Source: Longispora fulva (GTDB lineage: Bacteria > Actinomycetota > Actinomycetes > Mycobacteriales > Micromonosporaceae). From it: 64,000 nucleotides of DNA. The DNA is taken from positions 3,162,001 to 3,226,000 of the forward strand of contig NZ_JADOUF010000001.1 of the NCBI RefSeq assembly GCF_015751905.1, in the 5' to 3' direction. Shown here one piece after another: positions 16,926 through 25,089 of this stretch. Within the stretch, counting starts at the first letter, position 1; the number at the start of each line of letters is the position of its first letter. The notes under the pieces are model-generated. The model worked only from the letters and a program-made list of their open reading frames with translations, ran no database searches and was not told the origin of the DNA. Both the position numbers and the translations under genes were made by a program.

Positions 16926-17384
16926 CTAGTAGAGGGGGGTGCAGACGGTCCCGCCGCTGGCGGGCACACCGATGCAGGCCTTGGCCAGCTTCCTGTGGTC
17001 GTCGAACATGAGGCTGTAGTTCGCGCTGCCGACCTGGTATGTCGCGCCGTCCGACCGCTCGATCCGACCGTAGTAGGGGACCGAGCTGCGCGCCCACACC
17101 GTCTCGCAGTTCTTGCTGTAGCGCAGCTCCACGATGTACCCCTGGCCGGCGTTCGCCGTGTAGACGGTGCGCGCGTCAGCCGCGCACGCCGCGGCGTTCT
17201 GGCCCTCGAGCCAGATCGGGGTGGTCGGGTCCACTCCGTCACAGGAGGGACCGCAGTAGTCGCCGGCCGGGTTGGCCTGCGGCGTCACGACACCCGACGC
17301 CGAGGCCGGCGCGGCGAGGCCGGTCAGTGCGGTGGCGACCACGATGGACACGCTGAACCAGCGCCCGAAATTACGCACAGTCAT
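16926..17384 (-). CDS. secreted DUF2690-domain protein
   Basis: A 152-residue precursor: signal peptide 'MTVRNFGRWFSVSIVVATALTGLAAPASA', then a DUF2690-type region, recognised by 'CGPSCDGVDPTTPIWLEGQ', 'AAACAADARTVYTA' and 'VELRYSKNCETVWARSS'. DUF2690 occurs in actinobacterial secreted proteins and at the C-terminus of XRE regulators; its function is not established. GGAG stands seven bases before the chosen ATG at 17384. Six cysteines suggest disulfides. Confidence 0.85.
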   Translation of the reverse strand: MTVRNFGRWFSVSIVVATALTGLAAPASASGVVTPQANPAGDYCGPSCDGVDPTTPIWLEGQNAAACAADARTVYTANAGQGYIVELRYSKNCETVWARSSVPYYGRIERSDGATYQVGSANYSLMFDDHRKLAKACIGVPASGGTVCTPLY

Positions 17385-17530
17385 CTTGTTGCTCCAATAT
17401 TTACGCACCTGCCCCGTTAGCCAGTGCATTCATGGAGTATGTTGAGTGTTCATGATCAACTTTGCCCCGGACGCGGAGAGGAGTATCACCCCAAACGGGG
17501 CAGACTGGATTCGCTTGATGGGGTATTGAG

Positions 17531-18001
17531 ATGCCGAGCATGCCGCGCGAAGAGGACTGGACCGCGCCACCGTTGAACGTCGACGAATTCGTCACCGTCG
17601 CGGGGCGCGTCGCCGACACCCTCACGGAGATGTCCGCACGAACGGTCATCGTCACCGGCGTATCCGCGGACCACTGGCCAGAACCGTCCGAGCAGACGAT
17701 CGCCATCATGGGCGCACCCGTCGACACCGGTCCCGCGCCGATCGGCGTCACGTTCGAATGCGACAGTGCGGTGATCGCGATCCAGGTGGACCCCCGGACG
17801 TCACCATGGGAACTGGCGGCACGGCTGGCCGGGGAGATCGTCGACCACGCGGCAACCGAGTGGTGGGGAGAACCGTATCCCCCGTGCCCGCGTCACAACA
17901 GACATCCCCTCAGGCTCGTACCCGGCAGCGACGCGCTCTACTGGGCCTGTCCCCACCAGCTCGACCGCAACCTCGCCACAGTCCTCAACGGGCCCGCGTA
18001 G
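17531..18001 (+). CDS. conserved hypothetical protein with C-terminal Cys/His cluster
   Basis: A 156-residue soluble protein, not recognised as a named family. The C-terminal part 'YPPCPRHNRHPLRLVPGSDALYWACPHQLDRNLATV' has a C-P-R-H...W-x-C-P-H arrangement that could bind zinc; similar tails occur in several actinobacterial hypothetical proteins. The N-terminal half is acidic. The ATG at 17531 is supported by codon bias but has only a weak ribosome-binding site. It is the only non-exported product in this stretch. Confidence 0.7.
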   Translation: MPSMPREEDWTAPPLNVDEFVTVAGRVADTLTEMSARTVIVTGVSADHWPEPSEQTIAIMGAPVDTGPAPIGVTFECDSAVIAIQVDPRTSPWELAARLAGEIVDHAATEWWGEPYPPCPRHNRHPLRLVPGSDALYWACPHQLDRNLATVLNGPA

Positions 18002-18051
18002 CAGGCCCGGCCCCGGGCTGCCGACCACCGCCCGGGACCGGGAGCCGCCGG

Positions 18052-18555
18052 TTACGCCTGGTGCCAGAGCTGGGCCGACTCGGCGCGGCAGTCATCCACC
18101 TTGATCGTGGCCCCGTTGCGGTAGGAGAACGGGACGAGGGCCAGGCAGGCGTTGGTCAGGCCGCCGTTGACGAGGTTGTAGTGACCGTTCCAGTCGGCCA
18201 GGTCCCACCGCCACCACCGGCGGGGATTGCCGCCGTCACAGGGCTGCTGGTCGATGACGTCGTCCCACCGCACGTTCATGCACAACCCGCTTCTCTGGTT
18301 CACGAGGATCATGAAGCCGTTGTTCAACTGGACCGAGGCCCACAGCTGGTTGTCGTCGTTCTCACAGCCCCACTGGTGCACGATCGCACCACTGGACCTG
18401 GATTTGTCGGCCACGTCGGCGCACTTGTTGGTCGCGTCGTTGACGATCTCGAAGTACTCGCCCGACGAGGCCTGGGCCGGCGCGGCCTGCGCCACCCCGC
18501 CGACGAGCATGCCGGTGACGGCGGTGAGCAGGGCAAGGGTCGCTCGTAAACGCAT
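18052..18555 (-). CDS. secreted ricin-type beta-trefoil lectin
   Basis: A 167-residue precursor with signal peptide 'MRLRATLALLTAVTGMLVGGVAQAAPAQA' and one RICIN-like domain: repeats of the form 'NKCADVADKSRSSGAIVHQWGCENDDNQLWA', 'RSGLCMNVRWDDVIDQQPCDGGNPRRWWRW' and 'TNACLALVPFSYRNGATIKVDDCRAESAQLWH', each with a Cys pair and a Q-x-W or equivalent. Three such units make one trefoil, which usually binds galactose- or xylose-containing glycans. No catalytic domain is attached. AGGAGGT precedes the ATG at ideal spacing. Confidence 0.88.
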   Translation of the reverse strand: MRLRATLALLTAVTGMLVGGVAQAAPAQASSGEYFEIVNDATNKCADVADKSRSSGAIVHQWGCENDDNQLWASVQLNNGFMILVNQRSGLCMNVRWDDVIDQQPCDGGNPRRWWRWDLADWNGHYNLVNGGLTNACLALVPFSYRNGATIKVDDCRAESAQLWHQA

Positions 18556-18819
18556 GTGTACCTCCTGTAGGGGGGTGCGACGCTGGGTCGCGGTCCCACC
18601 CTGACAGCGGGGACTCGAACGGGGCTGCAACGGCCCTGCAAAACCGGCTGCGGTGATCGGGCCGGGTGGTCGGCGAGGTCAGCTCCTGCCCGGATGGGCG
18701 GCGGACGGCCCGGCCCCGAACCGGCCGGGCCCGACATCACCCGGTCGGCCGGCGCGGCCAAGTGGTCCTCGCAGCTGGGCAGGTCTGACCGCGTCGGCGC
18801 GGCGCACCCGTCGCACGGC

Positions 18820-19314
18820 TCACCCGGCGACGATCCTGTCCAGGAACGCGGTCACCTTGGCCGTGGTCCTCGCGGCCTTCTCCTCCACCGTGAGCGACTC
18901 GTGGATGCGCCCGCCGCCGGGCCGGGTCTCCTTCTTCCCGCGCACGTAGAGCGAGCAAGCCAGGTCGGTGCAGATGTAGGTGCCCACGGAGTTGCCCAGT
19001 CGCCCTTCCGCCCCCGCCTTGCGCGCGGTCATCAGCGAGACGCCGTCGCCGGGGTGGGTGGTCAGGCACAGCGAGCACAGGCTGGCCTGCCCGGTCCGCG
19101 GCGCGGCCCGCCGCAGGGCCACGCCGACGAGGCCGTCGCCGACCTCGGCGACCAGGTAGGCCCGCTCCAGCGACGCCGGGTCCCGCCAGCCGAGGAAGTC
19201 CAGGTCGTCCCACGGCCGGGCGTCCAGATCCCTGGGCACGGCCAGTCGCTTCGCCTCGCCCTTGGTGCAGTTGACGAATGACGCGCGAATGTCGCGCTCG
19301 GTTACCGGTCTCAT
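18820..19314 (-). CDS. FBP (FusB-like, EF-G-binding) treble-clef zinc protein
   Basis: A 164-residue protein with the FBP-domain pattern: 'DIRASFVNCTKGEAKRLAVP', 'WDDLDFLGWRDP', then a four-Cys zinc site made of 'SLCSLCLTTHPG' (residues ~79-83) and 'YICTDLACSLYVRGKK' (~114-120). FusB-type proteins bind elongation factor G and rescue it from fusidic acid; actinobacterial FBP proteins are assumed, not shown here, to act similarly. ATG at 19314. It diverges from a TetR gene over a short promoter with a 20-bp palindrome. Confidence 0.85.
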   Translation of the reverse strand: MRPVTERDIRASFVNCTKGEAKRLAVPRDLDARPWDDLDFLGWRDPASLERAYLVAEVGDGLVGVALRRAAPRTGQASLCSLCLTTHPGDGVSLMTARKAGAEGRLGNSVGTYICTDLACSLYVRGKKETRPGGGRIHESLTVEEKAARTTAKVTAFLDRIVAG

Positions 19315-19326
19315 AGTCGGGTAAGC

Positions 19327-19346
19327 TAATCTTCCTAGGAGTATTA
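19327..19346. promoter_or_regulatory. TetR operator-like palindrome
   Basis: A 20-bp near-perfect palindrome, TAATCTTCCTAGGAGTATTA (8 of 10 positions pair), in the 69-bp gap between the divergent FBP and TetR genes. It stands out from the GC-rich surroundings and is well placed to regulate both. Confidence 0.7.
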
Positions 19347-19383
19347 GGCAAATGATTAATGGCTCTAGGTGATGACGGTGACC

Positions 19384-19950
19384 ATGGCACGTGCGGGGCT
19401 GACCACGGAACGCCTGACCCTCGCGGCGGCGGACCTGGCCGACGAGGTCGGTTTCGACAACGTGACCGTCTCGGCGCTCGCGCGCGGATTCGGCGTCAAG
19501 GACGCGAGCCTGTACTCCCACATCAGAAACGCCCACGACCTGCGGTCCAGAGTGGCGGTGCTGGCCCTGGCCGAACTCGCCGACCGGGTCGCCGCCGCGC
19601 TCGCCGGGCGCGCCGGCAAGGACGCGCTCGTCGCCTTCGCGAACGCCTACCGGGACTACGCGAGAGAACATCCCGGGAAGTACGCCGCGACGCAATTCCC
19701 GCTCGACCCGGAGACGGCGGCGGCGAGTGCGGCGGGGCGGCACGCGGAGATGACGCGGGCGATCCTGCGCGGCTACGCGTTGTCGGAACCGGACCAGACC
19801 GACGCGGTGCGGCTGCTGCACAGCACATTCCACGGGTACGTGAGCCTGGAGGCGGCGGGGGCGTTCCGCCCACCGAGGGAGGCGGCTGTCTCGTGGTCGC
19901 GGGCCCTCGACGCGCTGGACACGGTCCTCAGAAACTGGCCGCCCGCCTGA
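19384..19950 (+). CDS. TetR-family transcriptional regulator (WHG-type C-domain)
   Basis: A 188-residue TetR protein: HTH 'AADLADEVGFDNVTVSALARGFGVKDASLYSHIRNAHDLRSRVA' (residues ~14-58) and a C-terminal domain ending 'RLLHSTFHGYVSLEAAGAFR', the TetR_C_33/WHG type. The ATG at 19384 gives the usual 'MARAGLTTERL' opening with AGGTG upstream; ATG or GTG codons at 19369-19374 are alternatives. It probably represses itself and the divergent FBP gene through the palindrome between them. Confidence 0.92.
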   Translation: MARAGLTTERLTLAAADLADEVGFDNVTVSALARGFGVKDASLYSHIRNAHDLRSRVAVLALAELADRVAAALAGRAGKDALVAFANAYRDYAREHPGKYAATQFPLDPETAAASAAGRHAEMTRAILRGYALSEPDQTDAVRLLHSTFHGYVSLEAAGAFRPPREAAVSWSRALDALDTVLRNWPPA

Positions 19951-19969
19951 ACAGGCCACGCCCACCGGT

Positions 19970-20884
19970 TCACCGGCCGCCGGTCACCAGTCTGACGTGC
20001 GCGGCGATCGGCACATGGTCGCTCGTGGTCGCCGGCAACGCCCACAGCTCCGTCACGGTCGCCGACCGGGCCATGACCTGGTCGATCCGCGCCACGGGAA
20101 ATGCCGCCGGCCAACTGAACGCGAACCTCGTCCCCGGCACGCTCATCCCGGCCCGGACCGGAGCCAGGCCCCGGTCGTCCACCGTGCTGTTGAGGTCCCC
20201 CAGCAGGATCACCCGGTCGATCGGCTCTGCCGCGAGCGCCGCGGCCAGCAGAGCGGCGCTCTCGTCCCTGCGCGTCGTGCGCAGCCCGTCCGGGCCGAGG
20301 CGGACCGAGGGCAGGTGGGCCACGTACACGGCGATGTCGCCCTCCGGGGTCGTGGCCGTCGCCCGCAGTCCACGGCTCCAGCCCTCGCCGATGTCGTGGG
20401 GCCGGATGTCGACGGGGCGCACGTCGGTGAGGGGGAATCTCGACCAGAGCCCGACGGTGCCGATCACGGCGTGGTGGGGGTAGGCCGGCGCCAGGGCCGC
20501 GTCGTAGGCCGGCAGCGTCACCTCCTCGAGCGCGACGAGGTCGGCATGGGCGGCGAGGAGGGCTCTGGCGGTACCCGTCGGATCGGGGTTCTCGTCGTTG
20601 ACGTTGTGCTGCACCACGGTGAGGTCGGGGGCCGGCGGGTGGTCGGGAAGCAGGGAACCGCCGAAGAGGGCGAGCCAGGCGGCGACGGGCAGCGCGAGGG
20701 CGACGAGCGCGGCCGTCGCGCGGCGCGGCAGCGCGAAGGCCAGGAGGATCGGGACGGCCAAGCCCAGCCACGGGAGGTAGGTCTCCAGCAGGCTGCCCAG
20801 GTGGCCGGGCGTGTTGGGGACGGCGGCGTGGAACACCAACAGGCAGCCGACCAGCACGGCCAGCGCGGGGATGGTCCACTTCAT
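19970..20884 (-). CDS. membrane-anchored endonuclease/exonuclease/phosphatase-family hydrolase
   Basis: A 304-residue protein: two or three N-terminal membrane segments (residues 1-80), then a DNase I-like domain with catalytic signatures in order: 'VVQHNVNDENPD' (Asn), 'LVALEEV' (Glu), 'VYVAHLPS' (His), 'ILLGDLNS' (Asp-x-Asn), 'RIDQVMA' (Asp) and 'TSDHVPIAAHV' (Asp-His). The catalytic domain should face outside, so DNA, a phospholipid or another phosphodiester is possible. GAGGGG precedes the ATG at 20884. It converges with the TetR gene. Confidence 0.88.
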   Translation of the reverse strand: MKWTIPALAVLVGCLLVFHAAVPNTPGHLGSLLETYLPWLGLAVPILLAFALPRRATAALVALALPVAAWLALFGGSLLPDHPPAPDLTVVQHNVNDENPDPTGTARALLAAHADLVALEEVTLPAYDAALAPAYPHHAVIGTVGLWSRFPLTDVRPVDIRPHDIGEGWSRGLRATATTPEGDIAVYVAHLPSVRLGPDGLRTTRRDESAALLAAALAAEPIDRVILLGDLNSTVDDRGLAPVRAGMSVPGTRFAFSWPAAFPVARIDQVMARSATVTELWALPATTSDHVPIAAHVRLVTGGR

Positions 20885-20960
20885 CCGTCGTCCCCTCACG
20901 TCGTCGTCACGGAGCCGCAACGGTACTCGATCTTGAAGCCGCTCTGTAACCTCCGGAACC

Positions 20961-21863
20961 ATGACCCCGCGCCTCCTTGCCCGACTTCGGGCCGACCTCG
21001 TGCACGTCCACGACCTCACCGCCCCTCCCTTGCCCGGGACCCACCTCTCCGAGCCGGCAGCCACCTTCCCGGTCCCGTCGGGTGACCACCCGGAGGGCTG
21101 CGCGGCCTCCCCCGACCTCACCCGCGCGGTGTACTCGACCGCGGACGCCGTCGTGTGCCTCGCGAGCGACGGCCGGACCGTCTGGCGACACCCGGTGGAG
21201 CCCACCCCGGACAACAGCTACAGCATCCGGACGAGCTGCGCGTTCACCGCCGACGGCACCGTGGTGTGGGTCTGCCGCCCGCACCCGGCCGAGGACGTGT
21301 GGCTGGCCCTCGACGCCGCCTCCGGGACACCCCGTGGCCGGTTCGTCCTCGGGACGGCCGGGCACGGCGGCGAGCACCATGCGCACCCCGGCGGGACGGA
21401 CATGCTGCTCGACGTCGGCGAAGGCCAGGACGGCACCGTCATCTTCCGCGGTCGCCTGACCGGATCCGCCGTCGAACTGCTCCCCTACCCCTGGGCGGAC
21501 CGGGTGCTGATCGACCTGGCACCCGACGGTCGCTCCTTCCTGACCGTCGACCACGCCCAGGAGGACGTCGCACTGCACTCCTACCCGGACGGCGAGGTCC
21601 AATGGCGATGCGACGCGGCCGCCTTCGGGCCTGACCTGGAGGACGCCTACGTCGAATGGAACGGCGGCTACCTGGACACCGACACCGTCGTGGTCACGAT
21701 CAGCCACGCGGACGGGTACCGCCACCACCGGGTGGCCGCCGGCACCGGGCTGGTGCTCGGCCCACTGGAGACGCCCTCACTCGACGAGTACGACCTCCGG
21801 CCGCTCGGGGACGGGTCCTGGCTGACCACCGACGGGGGCGGGCACCTGTGGCGACACTCCTGA
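20961..21863 (+). CDS. WD40-like beta-propeller hypothetical protein
   Basis: A 300-residue soluble protein of repeated ~45-residue units in which strands such as 'RAVYSTADAVVCLASDGRTVWRHPV', 'TVVWVCRP...VWLALDAASGTPRGRFVLG' and 'RSFLTVDHAQEDVALHSYPDGEVQWRCDA' recall PQQ/WD40-type propeller blades. No signal peptide and no catalytic motif. Similar cytoplasmic propellers are common and uncharacterised in actinomycetes. It starts at ATG 20961, 76 bases from the divergent phosphodiesterase gene. Confidence 0.75.
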   Translation: MTPRLLARLRADLVHVHDLTAPPLPGTHLSEPAATFPVPSGDHPEGCAASPDLTRAVYSTADAVVCLASDGRTVWRHPVEPTPDNSYSIRTSCAFTADGTVVWVCRPHPAEDVWLALDAASGTPRGRFVLGTAGHGGEHHAHPGGTDMLLDVGEGQDGTVIFRGRLTGSAVELLPYPWADRVLIDLAPDGRSFLTVDHAQEDVALHSYPDGEVQWRCDAAAFGPDLEDAYVEWNGGYLDTDTVVVTISHADGYRHHRVAAGTGLVLGPLETPSLDEYDLRPLGDGSWLTTDGGGHLWRHS

Positions 21864-21944
21864 CGCCAGGTGCCGGGCGTGGCGGACCGCTGCCGCGCCC
21901 GGCGTAAGCCTCGTGCCGGGCGCCGCAGCCTCACGTCGCCCGCG

Positions 21945-23186
21945 TCAGGCGACCACGGACGGACTTCCCTGACGGACGGCGTCGAGCAGCAGTCTCGCCG
22001 CCACCATCGCCCCGTCGGTGCGGAACTCCGCGGCCACCGCGGTCGCCCGCGCGCGCGTCTCCGACGTCAGTGCCACGTCGAGCGCGGCCGACAGGGACTC
22101 GACCGTCGGGGTCGGACCGTCGTGTGCCGCGCCGACGCCCAGGTCGGCCACCCGGCCGGCGAAGTACGGCTGGTCGGCCCCCTGGGGCACAACCACCTGG
22201 GGCGCACCGGCCCACGTCGCCGTCGTCGTGGTGCCCGCGCCACCGTGGTGCACGACGGCGGCCACGTGCCGGAACAGCGCCTGGTGGTTGACCTCGCCGA
22301 CGACGAAGCAGTCGTCCCCTCCGTCGGTCAGGGCCAGGTCGGCCCAACCGCGCGAGAGGAGCACGCGCCTGCCGTGCGCCCGGATCGCCTCGACGACCAC
22401 GCGGGCGACCTCCTGGGGGTTCGGCATGGGAATGCTGCCGAAGCCGACGTACACCGGTGCTGTTCCGGCGTCCAGGAACGCGACCAACTCCGCCGGCAGG
22501 GGGCGCTCGTCCGGCAGCACCCACGCGCCGGTCTGCACCACGTCGAGGTCCGCCGGCCGCAGCCACGGGGCCAGGACCGGGTCCGCGGCCAGCCACGGCC
22601 GGTCGGTGAAGACGTGGTCGCGGACGTTGTCCACCGGCGGCAGGCCGACCTGTGCCCGGTGGGTGTTGATCGCCTCGCCGAACACCTCCTGCGCGTCCCG
22701 GGCGTCGCGGTCCCACAGCACCTGGTTGTCGGTCACGTCCGGCGGCAGCGGGCGGCCCGGTCGCGGCATCGGCGGGTGGTGCGGCGACGGCAGGCTGACC
22801 GGCTGGTAGCTGGCGTACACGTACGGGATGCCCAGCTTCTCGGCCGCCGCCCGCACGCCGGCCACGGCCGGCACGAGGCCCGTCGCCACCAGCACGTCGC
22901 AGTCGCCGGCCGCCGCGGTGACGTTGTCGTAGAACGCGGCCACCAGGTCGGCCGCGCGTCGGGGCAGGCCGCCCGGAGCCGGCGGCGTCTTCCCCGTCAC
23001 CAGGTCGCGCACCGACTGGCCGGTCGGTACCATCGTCACGCCGACCCCGGCCAGCCGCTGGGCGAACTCCTCGTCCGGCGGGGCGCACACCCGCACCCGC
23101 GCGCCGAGTTCCCCCAGCCGCACCGCGAGTCCCACCAGCGGTTCGACGCCGCCGCGCGAATCGTAGGCCGCCAACAACACACGCAT
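21945..23186 (-). CDS. GT1-family glycosyltransferase (vancomycin GtfE-like)
   Basis: A 413-residue GT-B glycosyltransferase. The N-terminal 'MRVLLAAYDSRGGVEPLVGLAVRLGELGARVRVCAPPDEEFAQRLAGVGV' closely follows the opening of glycopeptide and macrolide glycosyltransferases. The C-terminal nucleotide-sugar site reads 'VHHGGAGTTTTATWAGAPQVVVPQGADQPYFAGRVADLGVG' (~residues 320-360), with the H-x-G-x-G-T signature and the D-Q pair that contacts the sugar. ATG at 23186. No aglycone or deoxysugar genes are nearby, so it may glycosylate, and perhaps inactivate, an outside natural product. Confidence 0.92.
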   Translation of the reverse strand: MRVLLAAYDSRGGVEPLVGLAVRLGELGARVRVCAPPDEEFAQRLAGVGVTMVPTGQSVRDLVTGKTPPAPGGLPRRAADLVAAFYDNVTAAAGDCDVLVATGLVPAVAGVRAAAEKLGIPYVYASYQPVSLPSPHHPPMPRPGRPLPPDVTDNQVLWDRDARDAQEVFGEAINTHRAQVGLPPVDNVRDHVFTDRPWLAADPVLAPWLRPADLDVVQTGAWVLPDERPLPAELVAFLDAGTAPVYVGFGSIPMPNPQEVARVVVEAIRAHGRRVLLSRGWADLALTDGGDDCFVVGEVNHQALFRHVAAVVHHGGAGTTTTATWAGAPQVVVPQGADQPYFAGRVADLGVGAAHDGPTPTVESLSAALDVALTSETRARATAVAAEFRTDGAMVAARLLLDAVRQGSPSVVA

Positions 23187-23269
23187 GTCGTACTTCCGTT
23201 TCCCTTGATGGTGAGATCCCAGGTCGCAGGCGCTGTGCCTGCCCGCGACCCGCGTGCGCCAGCCTGTGT

Positions 23270-23641
23270 TCAGGCGACCCACGGCGCCCATTCGACGAGC
23301 TGGACGACGATGCCGTTGGGGTCCGTGAGCTGGAACAGCACATCGCCCCACGGTTCCTGGCGCAGCGGCATCGTGATGGTGGCGCCCTCGGCGCGCAGCC
23401 GCTCGTGTTCGGCGGCGACGCCGGTGACGGTGAAGGCGAGGAGGAAGCCCGCCTGCTGGTGACGCGGCTCGGCGTCGCCACACCGCTGCAGCACGACATC
23501 GGCGGCCGCGTCATCCCGCTGCAGGGCGATGAACTCCTCGGTGACCAGCACCTCCCGGAAACCCAGGTGGGTGGTGAAGAACAGGCTCGAGGCGGCCGGG
23601 TCGTCCACCGTGACGGAGACCGCGGAGGCGGTGATGTTCAC
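23270..23641 (-). CDS. VOC-superfamily (glyoxalase/bleomycin-resistance-like) protein
   Basis: A 123-residue VOC fold protein: 'VSVTVDDPAASSLFFTTHLGFREVL', 'GFLLAFTVTGVAAEHERLRAEGATITMPLRQEPWGDVLFQLTDPNGIVVQLVEW'. The final 'VQLVEW' supplies the usual Glu metal ligand, but the first-strand His ligand is replaced by Thr, so metal dependence is doubtful. The GTG start overlaps the TGA of the upstream 39-codon gene by four bases, giving translational coupling in a three-gene unit with a DHFR-family gene. Function could be binding or detoxification; substrate unknown. Confidence 0.85.
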   Translation of the reverse strand: MNITASAVSVTVDDPAASSLFFTTHLGFREVLVTEEFIALQRDDAAADVVLQRCGDAEPRHQQAGFLLAFTVTGVAAEHERLRAEGATITMPLRQEPWGDVLFQLTDPNGIVVQLVEWAPWVA

Positions 23642-23757
23642 GCCTGGTCCTGGCCGGAGGTCGTCGTCCTCGGCGTTCCGGCAAGGTCGATCGCCGCCAC
23701 CGCGGCCACCAGCACGTACCAGGCGAGGACCAGGTCCCCGAAGGGGGCGCCGGTCAT
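23638..23757 (-). CDS. 39-residue putative membrane peptide, coupled on both sides
   Basis: A short gene bridging the DHFR-family and VOC genes. It encodes 39 residues with one hydrophobic helix ('DLVLAWYVLVAAVAAIDLAG', residues 8-27) and a polar tail. Its ATG overlaps the DHFR-gene TGA (ATGA) and its TGA overlaps the VOC-gene GTG (GTGA), so all three frames are joined without a spare base. That spacing and the membrane-helix composition argue it is translated. No family recognised; it could act only as a translational bridge. Confidence 0.6.
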   Translation of the reverse strand: MTGAPFGDLVLAWYVLVAAVAAIDLAGTPRTTTSGQDQA

Positions 23758-24326
23758 GCCTGCTTCCTGCTGTAGGTCGCCACGGTGCCGGTGCTGAACG
23801 ACCGGTTGTCGGTCAGTTCGAAGTGGTTCAGGTCGAACGGGCCGCTGAACATCGGGACGCCGGAGCCGATGACGATCGGGTACCGCTTGATGACCAGCTC
23901 GTCGATCTCCCCGGCCAGCTGGGCGGCCAGGTTCCCGCCGCCGCACAGGTAGATGCCCAGGCCGTCGCGGGCCTTGAGGTCGCGGACGAAGGCCACCGGG
24001 TCGCCGGAGACGATCTCCACCTCGGGGTCGGGCGAGGTCAGGGTGCGGGAGAACACGTACTGCCGCAGATGCGAGTACGGGCTGGTGACGCCCATCGACA
24101 GGGCCGGCTCGTAGCTGGCGCGACCCATCAGGATCGTGTCGAACCTCGCGTTGGGGGCGTCGGCCAGGCCCACGAGGCCACGGAACTGGGTCGGGACCGT
24201 CTCCGGGTACTCCGCCATCATCGCCGCGATGAGGTCACCCTCGAAGGGCAGGAAGTCGAATCCCCCGTCGGGTCCGGCGATGTACCCGTCGATGGTCGAG
24301 CCGACGTAGTAGGTGAGGGTGCGCAT
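23754..24326 (-). CDS. dihydrofolate reductase family (RibD C-terminal-like) protein
   Basis: A 190-residue DHFR/RibD-C protein: 'YYVGSTIDGYIAGPDGGFDFLPFEGD' at the N-terminus, 'DTILMGRASYEPALSMG' near residue 64, and 'LGIYLCGGGNLAAQLAGEIDELVIKRYPIVIGSGVPMFSG' near residues 123-162. The start at 24326 is chosen because AGGAG lies at normal spacing; the ATG at 24335 is too close to it. First gene of the coupled DHFR / small peptide / VOC unit. Confidence 0.88.
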   Translation of the reverse strand: MRTLTYYVGSTIDGYIAGPDGGFDFLPFEGDLIAAMMAEYPETVPTQFRGLVGLADAPNARFDTILMGRASYEPALSMGVTSPYSHLRQYVFSRTLTSPDPEVEIVSGDPVAFVRDLKARDGLGIYLCGGGNLAAQLAGEIDELVIKRYPIVIGSGVPMFSGPFDLNHFELTDNRSFSTGTVATYSRKQA

Positions 24327-24513
24327 ACGGGTCATCTCCTGTTCGTGATCTTGCCCGTCCAGCATCGGCGAGGCCGGGCGGAAGATCAACACCGGATCGG
24401 GTCGCGACCGATAACCCGGGAGTTATGAGAACTGGGGAGAGTCCCGGAATCGCGCGACATCGAGACCTTCGTCACCGTCGGCGGATGACCGGCTCCGGAC
24501 GTGCCTGGCGACT

Positions 24514-25089
24514 TCAGCGGTTCACATTCAGGTACCCGATGAAGACCGCGCCCCACCAGGAGATCTGCGAAATCGCCGCGGTCAACCCGCCCCAGAGGAG
24601 CAGCCGCGTCGGTGGAGTCCCTTCGAGGGTCCTCATGTGCCCGTCCAGCGCCATCGCCTGCGCCCCGTTGAGGGTGAGCACGGCGACGAACGCGAGCTTC
24701 AGGATCGTGAGCCCCGACGTGAGGTCCGGCCCGAGCAGCGTGCCGCTGACGACCAGGCCGACCAGGCCGGACCAGACGAGCACGTGCAGCCGTGAGGTGT
24801 TGGCGAAGGCCTCGGCGAGGGTCGTGCGGCCCAGGGCCCACAGGGCGAAGAAGTAGTCCGCGACCAGGACCGCCCCGAAGCCCAGGACGAGGAAGCCAAG
24901 GTGGGCGAACAGGGCGATGTCGCGCAGTGCGGGGCTGGGGCGCACCAGGGTCGACAGCCAGATCCCGGTGCCGAGCAAGCCGGTCGCCGCAACGGCCGCG
25001 GCGATGTGGCGACGCGACACTCCTTGCCGTCCGATATTCGAATGGGCCGATCCGAGCCCGTCGCGCGGCGGGCCGCTGTCACCTGACAT
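24514..25089 (-). CDS. four- to five-helix membrane protein of unknown function
   Basis: A 191-residue integral membrane protein: a ~30-residue polar N-terminus, then hydrophobic segments beginning at about residues 32, 60, 100, 125 and 165 ('ALFAHLGFLVLGFGAVLVADYFFALWALG', 'VLVWSGLVGLVVSGTLLGPDL', 'ILKLAFVAVLTLNGAQAMALD'). The pattern resembles CopD/DUF2269-like or cytochrome b561-like bundles, with a few scattered His residues, but no clear heme pair. GGAAGGA precedes the ATG at 25089. Confidence 0.75.
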   Translation of the reverse strand: MSGDSGPPRDGLGSAHSNIGRQGVSRRHIAAAVAATGLLGTGIWLSTLVRPSPALRDIALFAHLGFLVLGFGAVLVADYFFALWALGRTTLAEAFANTSRLHVLVWSGLVGLVVSGTLLGPDLTSGLTILKLAFVAVLTLNGAQAMALDGHMRTLEGTPPTRLLLWGGLTAAISQISWWGAVFIGYLNVNR

